Notes under the pieces: model-generated
Told to the model about the DNA's origin: nothing
The model's input: the letters and a program-made list of their open reading frames with translations, nothing else
The model's database searches: none
Made by a program: the position numbers and the translations under genes
DNA from: Brachionus plicatilis
Lineage: Eukaryota > Rotifera > Eurotatoria > Ploima > Brachionidae
Assembly: GCA_010279815.1 (NCBI GenBank)
Contig: QEOQ01000226.1
Coordinates: 1,955,969-2,019,968 of the forward strand
Reading direction: 5' to 3'
Length of the DNA stretch: 64,000 nt
Part shown: positions 1 to 11,568 of the stretch, piece after piece
Numbering within the stretch: the stretch's first letter is position 1
How the letters are laid out: each line of letters opens with the position of its first letter

Positions 1-366
1 TTGACCCCAGACGAGCTGCTGTACAAATCGGTGCAAGCAATTAATATGAGCCATGATGCGCGCCGAGTTGGCATGGATGTTAAGTTTAGATCTCTTTTGA
101 GTGTTGGCTTAAATGAGCGAGTTTTGCACATTTGGCTGGAGACGTTGTGTTCGTGTGTGGATACAGTTGAAAAGTGGTATCATAGATGGTCGTTTCTTAG
201 GAGTCCTGGTTGGGTGCAAATAAAATGTGAACTTCGTGTTCTTGCTCAATTTTCGTTTTTGCTCAGTCAAGACGTTGAGTTGCCAAATTTTGACCGAGAT
301 TCGGCCATTAATGAATGTATTAAAGATATGCTAGTCAAACATCATCTATTCAGCTGGGATATTTAA
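1..366 (+). CDS. RUN-domain protein, C-terminal exon (RUNDC1-like, partial)
   Basis: An open frame runs from the window edge to a TAA at 364-366, about 121 codons, with much higher GC and richer codon use than the flanking DNA. Its start lies outside the window, so this is the last exon or part of it. The protein has the aromatic and basic pattern of the second half of a RUN domain, with motifs such as [19 protein letters not shown] and CELRVL, and it ends [11 protein letters not shown] domains bind small GTPases and act in membrane traffic. The late position of the domain and the C-terminal ending suggest RUNDC1, but I rely on memory of that family, so the family call is firmer than the ortholog call. 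An AT-rich tail with several T-tracts follows. Confidence 0.6.
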   Translation: MTPDELLYKSVQAINMSHDARRVGMDVKFRSLLSVGLNERVLHIWLETLCSCVDTVEKWYHRWSFLRSPGWVQIKCELRVLAQFSFLLSQDVELPNFDRDSAINECIKDMLVKHHLFSWDI

Positions 367-926
367 ATAAAATAGCGTTTTTTTTTTAGTATTTTTTGTG
401 ATCTTATTAATTAGGATATGATTTTTAGCAGGAATTATCTTTTTTTTTTTTTTAATTTTTTTGTATAGACTTCTTAAACCGCAATAAATCTATTTAAATA
501 AGGATTTTTAAAAAAAAAATTTATTTAAATCAAATGAAAAATTTTGTTAAATTGCTGAGAATTTTTTTTTTTTTATAATTTTCAAAAATTTTGACAACAT
601 TGACCCTTGATCAATCAACTGAAAATTTTTTTCCATTAATCTTAAAAATTAAAAGTGTTTAAAATTTTGACTTTTGGACGGCTGACGTTTAAAATAGCTT
701 AATTCACAATAAATTGTTCAAAATAGCATTAGATTAAATTAAAATCTATCAGCCTATCTTCATATTCAATGCTCCAAATGACTTTTGACAAAACGAAGAT
801 ACAATTTTCTGCACAAATTTATGCACCTATTGACAGCCACAACAAAAAAACTATGATTGTACTTTTTGTCCTTTAAAAAAAAATAATTTTATAAAAAATA
901 TTTTCCATTAATTTTAATTAAGAACT

Positions 927-1090
927 AAGTCTAGAATAGACGTCCTTTTTATCCTTTTTGAGTTTTTTTAGTCAAAAAGAATGTTCATTTTGTTCTTTTT
1001 AAAAATTTAATTTTAGCTAGACTAAAGCTTTGACTTAGACTTATTTTTTAAAAAGTCAAAAAGGTTAAAAAGGACGTCTATTCCAGACTA
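927..1090. repeat. Short inverted-repeat element
   Basis: The arms at about 927-972 and 1043-1090 are imperfect reverse complements. Both carry the word GAATAGACGTCCTTTTT or its complement, followed by a similar TCAAAAAGG-type stretch. A further complementary pair (ATGTTCATTTT near 981 and AAAATGAACAT near 1109) extends the symmetry outward and inward. The loop holds no ORF. It looks like a small foldback or MITE-type element. I see no clear target duplication. Confidence 0.5.
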
Positions 1091-1159
1091 AAGCTAAATA
1101 TGAATTCTAAAATGAACATCCTTTCAAAATAGAGAGTATATCTAAGGGCACGTTATCAA

Positions 1160-2092
1160 TAGGTCAATTTATGTCTACCTCAATCTCCACATCCAACATC
1201 CAACTCGCTCTATTCACTCCAGCATTCAATTACTCTGAAAATTTACGATCTTTGGATATTTTTACTCCTAAACAATTTTCTTTCTCAGTTTCCTTCAGTA
1301 CCATTTCACTTCCGTTTTCCTCAATTAAGTTTTTCTTTTTTCGGATTTTTCCTTCCAAATATCACCACTTTACACTTTGACCCATTAAGTCTCATCAACC
1401 ATATTATACCCCATTCGAATGTATTATTTATATCCTCCTGTAATTTATTTTCAACTCCACACTTTTTAACCGCTATTACCTTATTGTCGTCTGCATACAT
1501 CTTACACACATCATTGCGTCAGTCCGGTAAATCGTCTATATACAGCACAAACAAAAAAAGCACCGACCATTGAGGTAATATAATAAATAATATGTCCCTT
1601 TCTATCCTAGTGGATAATAGGAAAGGGCTCATCTCCTTTTCCAGTACCTTTGAGTAAAGGCTTGACACACAGAGCTGACACAGATGTTACTGCATCGAGT
1701 TGGTCATCCACACGGCTATTATTACCCAGTCGAAACCGGTCCCCCTTTTTTTATGATGAAAGAGGTTTAAACATTCGTCCCGTACTGCAGAGATATTTTA
1801 AAGATTTTTTCCTATCTCAATGGAGTTCGAACATTTGAACCTCTGCTTGCATGACTAACACTCAAACCATTCGGCTATACGGGCTTGAGGTACCGAACTA
1901 GTAACTTCTTCCCAGTCTACATCTCCGAAATCAACAAATTGTTTCCTTCCTCTTAGTAAGGCCTACACCCAGCCCAGCATTTTTCCCTGTACCAGTTCTC
2001 AACTTATGGTTTAATTTTTTGCGAGAAACCTTATCGAAAGCTTTTGGAAAATCAGTAAACAGCATTTTAACTGAATTTCTCTCCTTTTAAAT
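1160..2092 (-). mobile_element. Decayed non-LTR retrotransposon (LINE) reverse transcriptase
   Basis: Reading the minus strand downward from about 2092, conserved RT blocks appear in order: DFPKAFDKVSRKKL (motif like DFSKAFDKV), then VDWEEVTSSVPQ, WSVLFLFVLYIDDLPD, the catalytic CKMYADDNKV box near 1495, a KCKVVIFGRKNP block, and ENCLGVKISKDRKFSE near 1270. The order and spacing match Jockey/CR1-type LINEs. The copy is dead: it has at least two frameshifts (around 1940 and 1325) and in-frame stops (after DLPD and after RKFSE). It has no endonuclease part. A SINE at 1578-1884 splits it between the PQ and the WSVL blocks. Confidence 0.85.
1578..1884 (-). mobile_element. tRNA-derived SINE inserted into the LINE
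   Basis: On the minus strand the element starts at 1884 with GCCCGTATAGCCGAATGG. TAGCCGAATGG fits the tRNA A-box consensus, and a B-box-like GGTTCAAATGTTCGAACTCC follows about 30 bases later. A roughly 200-bp unique body follows, then a short hairpin (CCCTTTCTATCC against GGATAATAGGAAAGGG) and an A/T-rich tail at 1578-1600. The 8-bp direct repeat TTGAGGTA flanks it at 1570-1577 and 1885-1892. Removing the insert plus one repeat copy rejoins the two halves of the LINE RT frame exactly, which proves the boundaries. A truncated relative lies near 55690. Confidence 0.85.
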
Positions 2093-2303
2093 TTTTATTA
2101 CAAGATTTTGGCATCCCAATAAATTAATTACACAGGCCATCTTCCTTGTTATTACAACAAACCCATGTTATTAACATAGATTGTTAAAATTTTGTTTAAA
2201 GGAGTCAAATGATCAGAAATATAAATTTTGACTTTATTTTATTTATTTAAATAAAGTTGGATCGAAAGTAAAATAAATGATTTAAAAATATTAAAAATCA
2301 AAG

Positions 2304-2545
2304 ATACAGTGGGTATTTCAAAAACAACATGCCCTTAAGGTTGCGACCTAAAACCGTACCAACCGTACCGTAATGTTTAAATGAATATTTGGTTACAAAA
2401 ATTGGTAAAAAAAATTCTATCAAATAATTCAACATTACCAGTGGTACGGATGGGACGGTACGGTTGGTACAGTTCGGCGCCCCTGTTGGTTCGGTTTTAG
2501 GTCTCGACCTTAGGGGGCATGTCGTTTTTGAAATACCCACTGTAT
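2304..2545. mobile_element. MITE with mariner-type ends (TA target)
   Basis: The outermost bases are TA, CAGTGGGTATTTC ... GAAATACCCACTG, TA. The inverted ends stay alignable for about 70 bases, through the shared words CAAAAAC, ACATGCCC and CGACCTAAAACCG, with a few mismatches and an indel. Total length is about 242 bp. A TA duplication next to CAGT-type ends is characteristic of Tc1/mariner elements. The interior encodes no transposase, so this is non-autonomous. The 80-codon minus-strand ORF that spans it is an artefact of the repeat. Confidence 0.75.
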
Positions 2546-3064
2546 GTAAATTAAGAATTTTTATAAAACTTTTTGATGCTTTTTAATTCATAAAATAATT
2601 TTTTTATTTTATAATTCTATTTAATTTTAAAACGAGTATTAAAAATTTAAGTTTCAGTTTTCTCGAACAGAATCTTTTGATATACCTTGAAAATAAAGAG
2701 ATAGTAATTTATTTTGAACAATTTTTATTTTTATCAAATTTTGCAAAACTAATTTTACGGGCGTTTTTTTTTTACAAATTAATAAATAAAAATAGAAAAA
2801 ATAATTAAGCAGAGCAACATTTAATTAATTTTTGCCGGAAAACCCAGGTAGCTCAGAATGAGTAAAAGTTCTTTTTTAGCCCATTTAATTTATTTAAAAA
2901 AATCAGAAAGTCTTTATTACCTAGAGCGGTACTACGAAAAATGTAGTTTACGTATATTTACCAATTTTTACATAAATTATAGTAAATTTACGTCAACCTG
3001 TATAAGGTTTACCCTCTTTCTAATTTAAATTAAATAAATTTAATTGAATGATTAAGGTTAATAT

Positions 3065-3161
3065 CAGACTTGTTTTTAAGTCACAGTTTTAAGTCTAAGT
3101 CACAAAAATTTAAGTAAAAGTTATGACTTGACTTAAGACATGTGACTTAAAAACAACTCTG
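3065..3161. mobile_element. Small hAT-like MITE with 8-bp target duplication
   Basis: A 97-bp element begins CAGACTTGTTTTTAAGTCAC and ends GTGACTTAAAAACAACTCTG, so its ends are inverted repeats of about 20 bp. Perfect GTTAATAT direct repeats lie on both sides (3057-3064 and 3162-3169). An 8-bp duplication and CAGA-type ends are typical of hAT elements. The interior consists of permuted AAGTCA/GACTTAA words and has no coding capacity. A related element lies at 35956-36052. Confidence 0.7.
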
Positions 3162-3208
3162 GTTAATATCAATGGAAGATTTGACTTCATCATCGTTGGA
3201 CTTTTTTT

Positions 3209-3355
3209 TTTTAAATAATAGTTAGGGGAGGACCCCGGGCAGTTTGGAATGGTAATTAACCTCCCTTTCAGCCCCGTGTTAAGAAGTTTTGATAATTAAG
3301 AAAAAAGTGAACAAAATTTTGAAAATGATACAAGACAAACAGATTTTTTTTTTGG
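3209..3355 (-). mobile_element. Short retroposon, copy 1, with 20-bp target duplication
   Basis: Perfect 20-bp direct repeats ATCATCGTTGGACTTTTTTT sit at 3189-3208 and 3356-3375. Between them is an insert of about 147 bp containing the dispersed core 'CAGCCC..AAGG..CATTCCAA.CTGCCCGG' (minus-strand reading), which also occurs near 9592, 22881 and 50528. Long target duplications and a simple A/T-rich tail at one end mean insertion by LINE-type retroposition, with the tail at the low-coordinate side. I see no tRNA promoter boxes in it. Confidence 0.65.
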
Positions 3356-6300
3356 ATCATCGTTGGACTTTTTTTACCGAAAAATTTCAATTCTCAAACA
3401 ATGTTTAAAATTGTGGAAAAAAATCTAACGCGTTATTCTTTGCTTTTAGAGATCTACTTTATTTTAACTTTGTTTCTCAATCACCTTCATACAACTGAGT
3501 TTTGTATTTTTATAACTTTTCATCGATTTATGTCAATTCATTGAGATTCTTTGTAAGAATATTTATTTACTTGAGAATTACCTTTAATAAGATCTAAAAT
3601 TAAAGGATAAGATCTAATATTAATGATTTATAAGATATTCGAACTGAATTTGCTTCCATAATTTGTAAAGCTGTTTGATTTGATTTTTTTAACATTTGGT
3701 TTGAAATAGAAACGTTTGCTTAAAGAATTTGCCATTACTTTCCTAAATTTGATAGTTTTACAATACGTCAAAGAAAAGGGAAAAAAATTAGAGGTTACAA
3801 TTTAATTGATTTATTTTTAATAAAATAGAATACTTAAATTATAAAAAAACGATCAAGGTTTTTTTCTAGATAGCTATTTAAAAGATTAAATTATAAAAAT
3901 TTAATTTTTATAATTAAAAAAAAATGATTGCTAAGGAATTTAATTTTTCTCTTAATTTTTTCTCTCTACATTGAATATTTTTGTTATCATAGTCATTTTT
4001 TTTAGAAAATGAAAATTAAAGTTTTTAAAAATTAACAAAATTCAAGTCTATTGTTTGAATCAACTGAGCTTTATGATTAAAATCTAAAATCAAAAAAATA
4101 TGGAAAAAAATCAAAATTTTGAATTTAAAATTGGGTATTTTCTTAAAGATCTTGACGAGCTGAATCAGGAAATATCAAAAATCTGAAAATCAGAACTTTC
4201 TTAAAATATGCATTTAATATCAAAGTTATAATCAATATTATACTAAAAATGGTCATTCCGTACAAGCCCGGACTTTGACTTTTAAAAAACTCTGGAAAGC
4301 TTTTATTATTTCTTTACCATTGCTTTTTGAGGTTTCTTAAGCTACTATTCTTTTAGCCAATATTTAAAATAACTAATTTCAAAATTCAATTTTTTTTTTT
4401 TAAATTTCTAGAATTTTCCAAACTTTAAATTTATAGTCATTAGGTAATGCATTTTTTGGTTTGAAGTGAATATCTCGACTATCGAAAATTTTAATGCGAA
4501 TTATTTACATTTTATTCTTACCAATTTGATAAGTAAATGATATGAAAATTAATTATTTTTATAAGATCATGTTTGTTTGTAAGTAAAAAAGTATGTTAAT
4601 AATGTAAGTATGTTGAAAAGATTATTAGGTATACTTGCAAGATTTTTAAGTATATTAAAACAACTAGCCCATAAATTTAGAGCATTCTTTTTTTAAATAA
4701 CAAAAATATTCATTTCAGTTAATTTTTAAAATTGGTCCAGGGAATTTTGTTATTATAATCAGTTAGAGATATTCTCATGAAATCATTTTAAATATTTTTC
4801 CAAGTTTGATATAACAATTAAAGAAGCAAGGAAGTCACATTGACTTTTGATAATTACTTAAAATTGTTACATCTTCAGAGATAATACAAAAAAATTGAAA
4901 TAAATAATGGTAAATCTTATTTTTTTCAAAAATCAAATCAATAATGCAATTGTATTTTGAAATAAAATTTATAATATTTAATAATAAAAAAAATGCTTAT
5001 ATCATCACCAGAAAAAAACAGCTAATTTCCTTCAAAGTATAAACTCATTTGTGTTTATAAAGATTATCAATTAAAATTAATACAATTATTTTTTTCGTAA
5101 TAATTACCAGATAGACCAAAAATAAAGTCTAACAAATGCTTTCGAGCAAAGGAAGCATTTTGATTATAAAAGATTGGGTTTTTGAAGTGAGTTCTGATTT
5201 TTTTATTTAATTTATGTAACTTTTTAAATATCATGAATTAGGCCAGAATAATCCAGTGCAGTTTTTTTGTTGCATAAATAAACTAAAAATTATTATCAGA
5301 ATAAACATTCTTTGTTTTAAGATTAAGTGCTATAGAATAAAATTAAAAAAGTTGTCTTATTTTATTAAAGCAAATGATTTAAACAAAGTGGTATTGAATT
5401 TCAAGCGATATTTAATATGTTACACATTTTTAATATTTTTATTATAGGGAAAAACTATCTTAAAGCTTAGTTAATAAAACTTGAGGCCAAGAAATCTGAA
5501 TTTTGAGGAAATTGAACAGGATAAATAGATTTAAATCATAATTAAAAATTTCAATTTATCTCATTGCAAATTAATTCTAATTTTCGGAGTCATTAATGAG
5601 GTTCTGATTGAATTCGACGTAAAATTGCTCATACTAAAGACAGTCAAAAATCGCTGCAATTTTTAGATATTCATTGCTAACGAAACAAATTCTAATCATA
5701 TCATACAATCCGTTTGATTTAGATATGGTTTATTGTCAAAAGAATACCTATGAACACAATACTTAAAAATGAAAATTATAATCAGTTAATTATTAGAATA
5801 CCAAAGTCACATCTGAGGGTATTTAGCTGATTAATTCAACGGAAATAAATGCTTTAATGGAATAATGACGAAATTTAAATTAAAAAAAAATAAAGATTCG
5901 CTTGCGTCTTTTTGGCTAGTTCTAAAAATAAATAGTCTTAATCATCAAAAATCTTCTTATCGAATATCGTTAAGAGGAATTTATACTTTTATAAATGTAG
6001 ATTAGTATTAATATAACTTACTAGAAAATTATTTAAATTCATTTATTGATTGATTTTAGAAATAAAATTTATTTTATGAATTGCGGAAATGAATTTTGTT
6101 CAATATTTGTCACTTAAGATAATTTAAATTTTTAAAAATTTATTCTTAAAACAAAAACCCAAGTATTTTTCAGAGCCATTAAGATTCGTTAATAAGGATA
6201 CAATTTGACAAATTAGATTATCTTAGTAAAAGCTAGATTTTTCAAGTTTATAGTCAAGAGGTTTTAATTAAACCAGCCTTTAACAAAAAAATTTCTTAAG

Positions 6301-9300
6301 ATTCTTGCTGAGAAAATCTGAAAAATAAAATATTTAGAAACTAAGTTAATTTCTGGTATAATGTGTATTGTTTACGATTCGAAGAACTCCTAATTTGATT
6401 CAAAATTAATTCAATCTCTTTTTTGGACATGTTTTTAATTTGCTTTTAATTAACTGAATAAAAATTGTCTTCATTTTTTGTTAGTATTAATTAAAAAATT
6501 TAATAAAATATTTCTAATAAACAACTAAATACTCAGCTAATTTTTATTTTATTAATAAGTTTATGTACGATTAAATGATTAATAACACTTAGGTAATAGG
6601 CAAAAATATCCCAAAGTAATCAAAAGTATCAACCGTAGAAGTTTATCTCAAACACTTAATTGAAAAAATAAATGTTTAAATAAATTTCTATATTACAATT
6701 ATAAAAATATGATTACAATAAACCCGTAGATGTTTAATGAAAAAAAAAAGCTTAGGGTTGTTTAATTTTTCTAATATCGAACGCTCAGGGAATTAGAAAA
6801 CTTTTTGGCCTTATTGCTCAAATATATTTTCTTTTGTGTTTTAGTAAAAATATCATCGTTTTTTGATCATATTTATTTACTAAAATTAAATTTTTTCAAG
6901 ATGATCTCAAGGAATTTAAGGCACATTAATAAGATTAGAAAATCGAATTGATATAATGATTTAAACGCACAAGGATTAAGAAGAACGCTTTTAAAGAGAT
7001 TTTTCAATACCCCAAAAATATCTAACCAAACAAAAATTGAAAATTTTATCAAGAATTTAGCCAATTTTATCATATTCATTTTACATAAGCGCTTAATTTG
7101 ATATTGAAGTTATCAGCAAGGTTACTCGCCGGCATAAATTCTAATCTTTTCTTTTTCTTTATCAATCAATATAATTTAAATTGCAAATTAAATTTATAAG
7201 TTAAACAATTTTAACACATTTAAGTAATTTTTATTGTAATGGAAATTTAAATCACTATTAAAGATAATGTAAAGTAAACAAATATCGTTTAAGTACGAGT
7301 TTTCCAAAATTCAATTAGGGTCTAAATAAGTTTATTTAACAAAAAAAAACTTCCGTGCTCTAAGTCTTGTGCTCTTTATTCCATTAAATTCTTCAACTCC
7401 GTCTGAAGATGACATATATTAAAATTTTTATTTTTAGTGAACAATACTGAAAATATTGGCATTATATTAAAAAGAGAAAATGGAAAAATATATTTTTTTT
7501 ATATGGAAAATATTCTAGTCGAATAGATCGAATAGATCTAGACGTGATCTGATATTTTGGACATATATTGTTGATAGAAACTTGCAGAAATAAACTAGAT
7601 TAAAAATTAAAGTATTTCAATCCAAGTATACAATTCGAAGTTTTTGAATTTAAATCATAAGTCAAAAAAATATTCCAAATATATTTCTGTATGCTCTAGG
7701 AAATTAACTCATTTCTAGTGATCTAGTGGTAATTTTTATCTTGTGAATTAAACTTTCATTATAAGCTTGAGTTGGCTTGAAATTAAATTTTTTTTTTTTT
7801 AAATTTTGAAATTTTATCAAATTAATTTTTCTTGTTAAAGATATTTCGTTTGAGAAATTCAAGTTCATGAAAAATATTTACTAATTGTCTTCAAAAATTA
7901 TTATTAGAAAAAGGTTTTATGTTATATTATTTTAAACGCGACTTTTATCATTAAATATCAATTTTTACCCCGAGTGTACAGCTCAAAGATCAGGTTTAAA
8001 TCCAGTCTTTTACAACAAAAAATTTAAACATTCCAAAATAAATTTGGGTTTCCCCAAAGTTTGTCAGAATGGCATTAGTTTTCGTTTAAACCCTCATGCT
8101 ACGAGAAAAATGTCAGAATTTTAATTATAAATTCGAATAAAAAAAATTTAAACTAAATAATAAAAAAAAATGGTTTAGTTATTGTTAGTAGTATTATAGA
8201 TTAAATGATCGAAAGTAATCTTATAGTCTTGATTGTTTCCTTTATAAGACAGATATAAAGGTTTCGACTTTAATGTCAGTGTTAAAATATAATTTAAATT
8301 TAATCATTATTTCATTTTGAAATTTTAAGTTTAGTTGCGGGGAGAAAAATTAGGAAAAAACAACGCTTGGTTTTAGAAATTTGAATTTAAATTGACCATT
8401 TTAAATGAGAATTAGGGAGATACTTCAATTTGACATTCGGTTAGGCTATTTGCAAAATATTAAAAAAACATTAATATTATAAATTTAACTTTGTGATAAA
8501 TTTTTAATTTTTGAAGATCAGATATGAAAATTTAAGAAATTTAGACCATTTAATTATATTTTTTTATAAAACCTCTTAGCTTATTAATATCGAAAGAAAA
8601 ATGTTTTAAAAAAATTTGAAATAATGTCAATTTTGAAAAATTTTGACGAATATTTTGCATTTATTTTGTAATTATATTTTTTCTTTAGTTAAAATAATTA
8701 CAAAAGATCAGCTTAATAGATTGATTATATAAATTGTATAATTTAAATTTGATAATTAGACAATTCATAAATTTCTCATCTGAAAAATTAATTTAATAAA
8801 AATTTCTTTAACCTAAATAAGTTACTTATTATTATTCTATTTGAAAGGAGTGAGAGATTATGGTTTTTAAATCGTTTGAATTATTTTTTAGTGCTTTTCA
8901 ACAAATTTATATAAAAAATCAGAAGCTTGATTATCTTTGATTCAAAAGCTGATAGTTTGGTCATAATCAGAGCAATTTTGAAGGATTTAATTTTTTGAAA
9001 GTTATTTTAAGATGCCTAATAAAATTTTCATTTAGATTCACAAATATTAGCATCATTTTTATCGAAATATACTTGGTCATATTTATAAGAAAAAGCTTCA
9101 TTTAGTAGCTATAAATAAAAGATCTATCATGCAACTTCAAATTTTAAGCAAGAGTGAATTTCTTCAAATTTCCTTATATATTACTGCTGTTTTTATTCGC
9201 ATGCTAAAGAAATTCTCTTATACAGGATATATTTAGCCGTTCAAAAAATAAAATTATTTAAATAAGATTCGTTAAGGATTATTTTTTTTATTATATTAGA

Positions 9301-9574
9301 GAAAATTACTTTCTAAAACGCCAAATTAAAAATCAAATTTGATGATCACAATTTCTAAGTAGCTCACATTTATTCTCACCAAGACCTTGATTAATTTTTT
9401 TATTAATCTTATAAAATTAAATTTGATCTAAAGCTCCTGATCAAATTCAAAATTACAGTTAATTAGGAAAATTTATTTTGTAATCAACAATGCATTCACG
9501 TTTCGAAATCCTTTTAAAAAATTATTGTTAAAAAATTTTTAGATTTTCTAATACATTCAATTTTTGTTATTATT

Positions 9575-9651
9575 ATTTTTTATTGTTAAAAATATAGTTA
9601 GGGTAATACCCGGGCAGGTTGGAATGGAACTTAGTCCTTCCTTTCAGCCCA
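9575..9651 (-). repeat. Short retroposon family, copy 2
   Basis: Read on +, this copy has the core TAGTTAGGGTAATACCCGGG, CAGGTTGGAATGGAA, then CTTAGTCCTTCCTTTCAGCCC, preceded by a T/A-rich simple tract. It is the cleanest of the four copies and shares the orientation of the others. I could not define a target duplication here. Confidence 0.6.
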
Positions 9652-11568
9652 ATGATCAAAATACAATAATATAAGATAAGTTTATGAGATTAAAATATAC
9701 AATTTTAAAAAAAAATAATTAAGATAAAAGTAGATATAATGTTAGACATGTTTTGAAAGAATTAAATAATTATAGGACTAATAAATTTAAAAAAAAAAAA
9801 AGAAAAAATAGTATAGTACAATAGAGAGATTTTTGTTAGATTTGAGTAGAAAATGGCAAAAGTTACAAGATAGCAAATTTGATAAAAAAAATTTTTTATA
9901 AAGCCTAAAATTAGATTTCAAAGAAGATGTAAACAGAAGTATTAATTAATATTAAGAATATTTCTCAACTTTTTCTAATCAAGTATTTTATGAATTGGTT
10001 CAGAAGACCTCTTCATTCACTTGAATGTTTGAAAACTTATTTGGGTAATTAAATCAAAAATTCAGCTTTTCTAATTTTAAAGGGAAAAAATATATTAGCT
10101 GGCTAAATTTCGGTTCTAATTTATTTTTCAAATTGGAAAATAACGTGAATATTAAATAAGGTAAGCATTGATGACTTACTTAAAATTTATTTTGTTATGT
10201 AAATACAATCACAGACATATTACTGGTTTTTGAAAATTTTTAGGTAATTTTAAAAAAGAGTTAAATTAATTGTAAAAGCTTATTTGAAGAAAACAATTTT
10301 ATTATTAATTCATTAAATAGCATAATTAATTTTTAATATTTTTTGCTTCTTAAGAGTTTATTTGTATGAACTTGTATTTAACTTACCTTATAAACTCACG
10401 CCAGATAATATTTGATTAAAAATTTTAATTTCGCATTAATCAATTGAGAGTCAGTCCCAATAGAGTAATTTTTAAACTGAAAAACAATTTTCTAACTTTA
10501 GTTCATTACTTTATAAATTATCTGAAGCTTATTTTATCGGCTATTAAAATTATACTTCGTTTGATTAAACCAACTTTTACTTATTGAATTGTAAATTCAT
10601 TTTTCTAACTAATTCAAATCAAACAATTAATTTCTATGAAATTTATTAAAATATTCTTATAAATGAGTATTTTGTTTTGGCTAAAAGCTGAATATAGCTT
10701 ATTTTTTAAAATAAAACGAATTCCGAAAATAATTAATTTTTTTTGTTGATTAGCTAGTTGTAATAAATTAAGTTCATTAACTTCCTCTTATTTTTTCAAA
10801 AATGAATTACAAATCATAAAAGTTTATTATTTTTTTATTTTTTTGTATTACTATTTAAACCTTTATTCTATTTTTACATTTCCTATTTGTTAATCTGGAA
10901 GAGTTATGTAGAGATAAGCCTTTGAATAAATAAAAATAATTTTTAATTTATTTTTAAGCATTTTTTTACAAATTTTATTGGAAAATTTTTTTTTTAATCT
11001 GAATGAGCCTTTGCTTGATACAAAAAAATAATAATATAAAGCCACGTTAAATTTTTCCACTTAAAAACTGTTTTAATAAGCTTTGAATGAAAAATGCGTA
11101 GCATTGAATCATTTTTTTGTTTAAATACAGTCAATCAAAAAATTTAATTTTAATAGAAAATCTAAAAAAATACAATTAAGTTATTGATGTTAAAAAAGTT
11201 TTTCCAAAGCCTGCGATTACCATCACGGTATTTCTTTAATTAGCTCTCTTCGTTTGATTGATTAATTCTAATCGAACATCGAACGCTCGTTATTTGTATA
11301 ACATTTGCACAAGAGAAAATCCGATTAGAAAAACTATTTGAAAAAAATTCAAAAAATAAATTTCCAATTAGATAATAATTACAAAAGCATTTTAAGAATA
11401 TAAATCAATTCAAATTTCTTCCAAGCGCTATCCAAATAATAACATAATAATAAAAAAATTTGAATTTGATAATCAATTAAATCAAGAAAAATAGATAAAA
11501 AAATATTTTAAGGTTCAATTTCAAGCAGGCTCTTACTCAATCATAAACAATAACATAAATAGAGAAAA

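Larger units (their letters stand above)
367..11568. other. Gene-poor A+T-rich interval
   Basis: Apart from the mobile elements listed between 927 and 3355 and the repeat at 9592, I see no supported gene in this 11-kb stretch. Open frames of 60-70 codons (for example near 5256 and 6873) are rich in Lys, Asn, Ile, Phe and Leu, as random A+T-rich DNA would give, and they have no recognisable motif. The final 250 bases before 11569 are the 5' flank of stomatin A and must hold its promoter; I identify no element in it. Confidence 0.6.

Noticed and set aside
1578..1884. Possible functional tRNA gene on the minus strand
   Set aside because: A and B boxes are present but there is no cloverleaf with paired acceptor ends; 8-bp target duplication and long body show a SINE.
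2298..2540. 80-codon minus-strand frame
   Set aside because: It lies within the inverted-repeat MITE at 2304-2545; the Pro/Thr-rich peptide is a by-product of the repeat.
5256..7079. Open frames of 60-70 codons at 5256-5447 (+) and 6873-7079 (-)
   Set aside because: Composition is that of random A+T-rich DNA, with no motif, no splice context and no similarity to the real genes.
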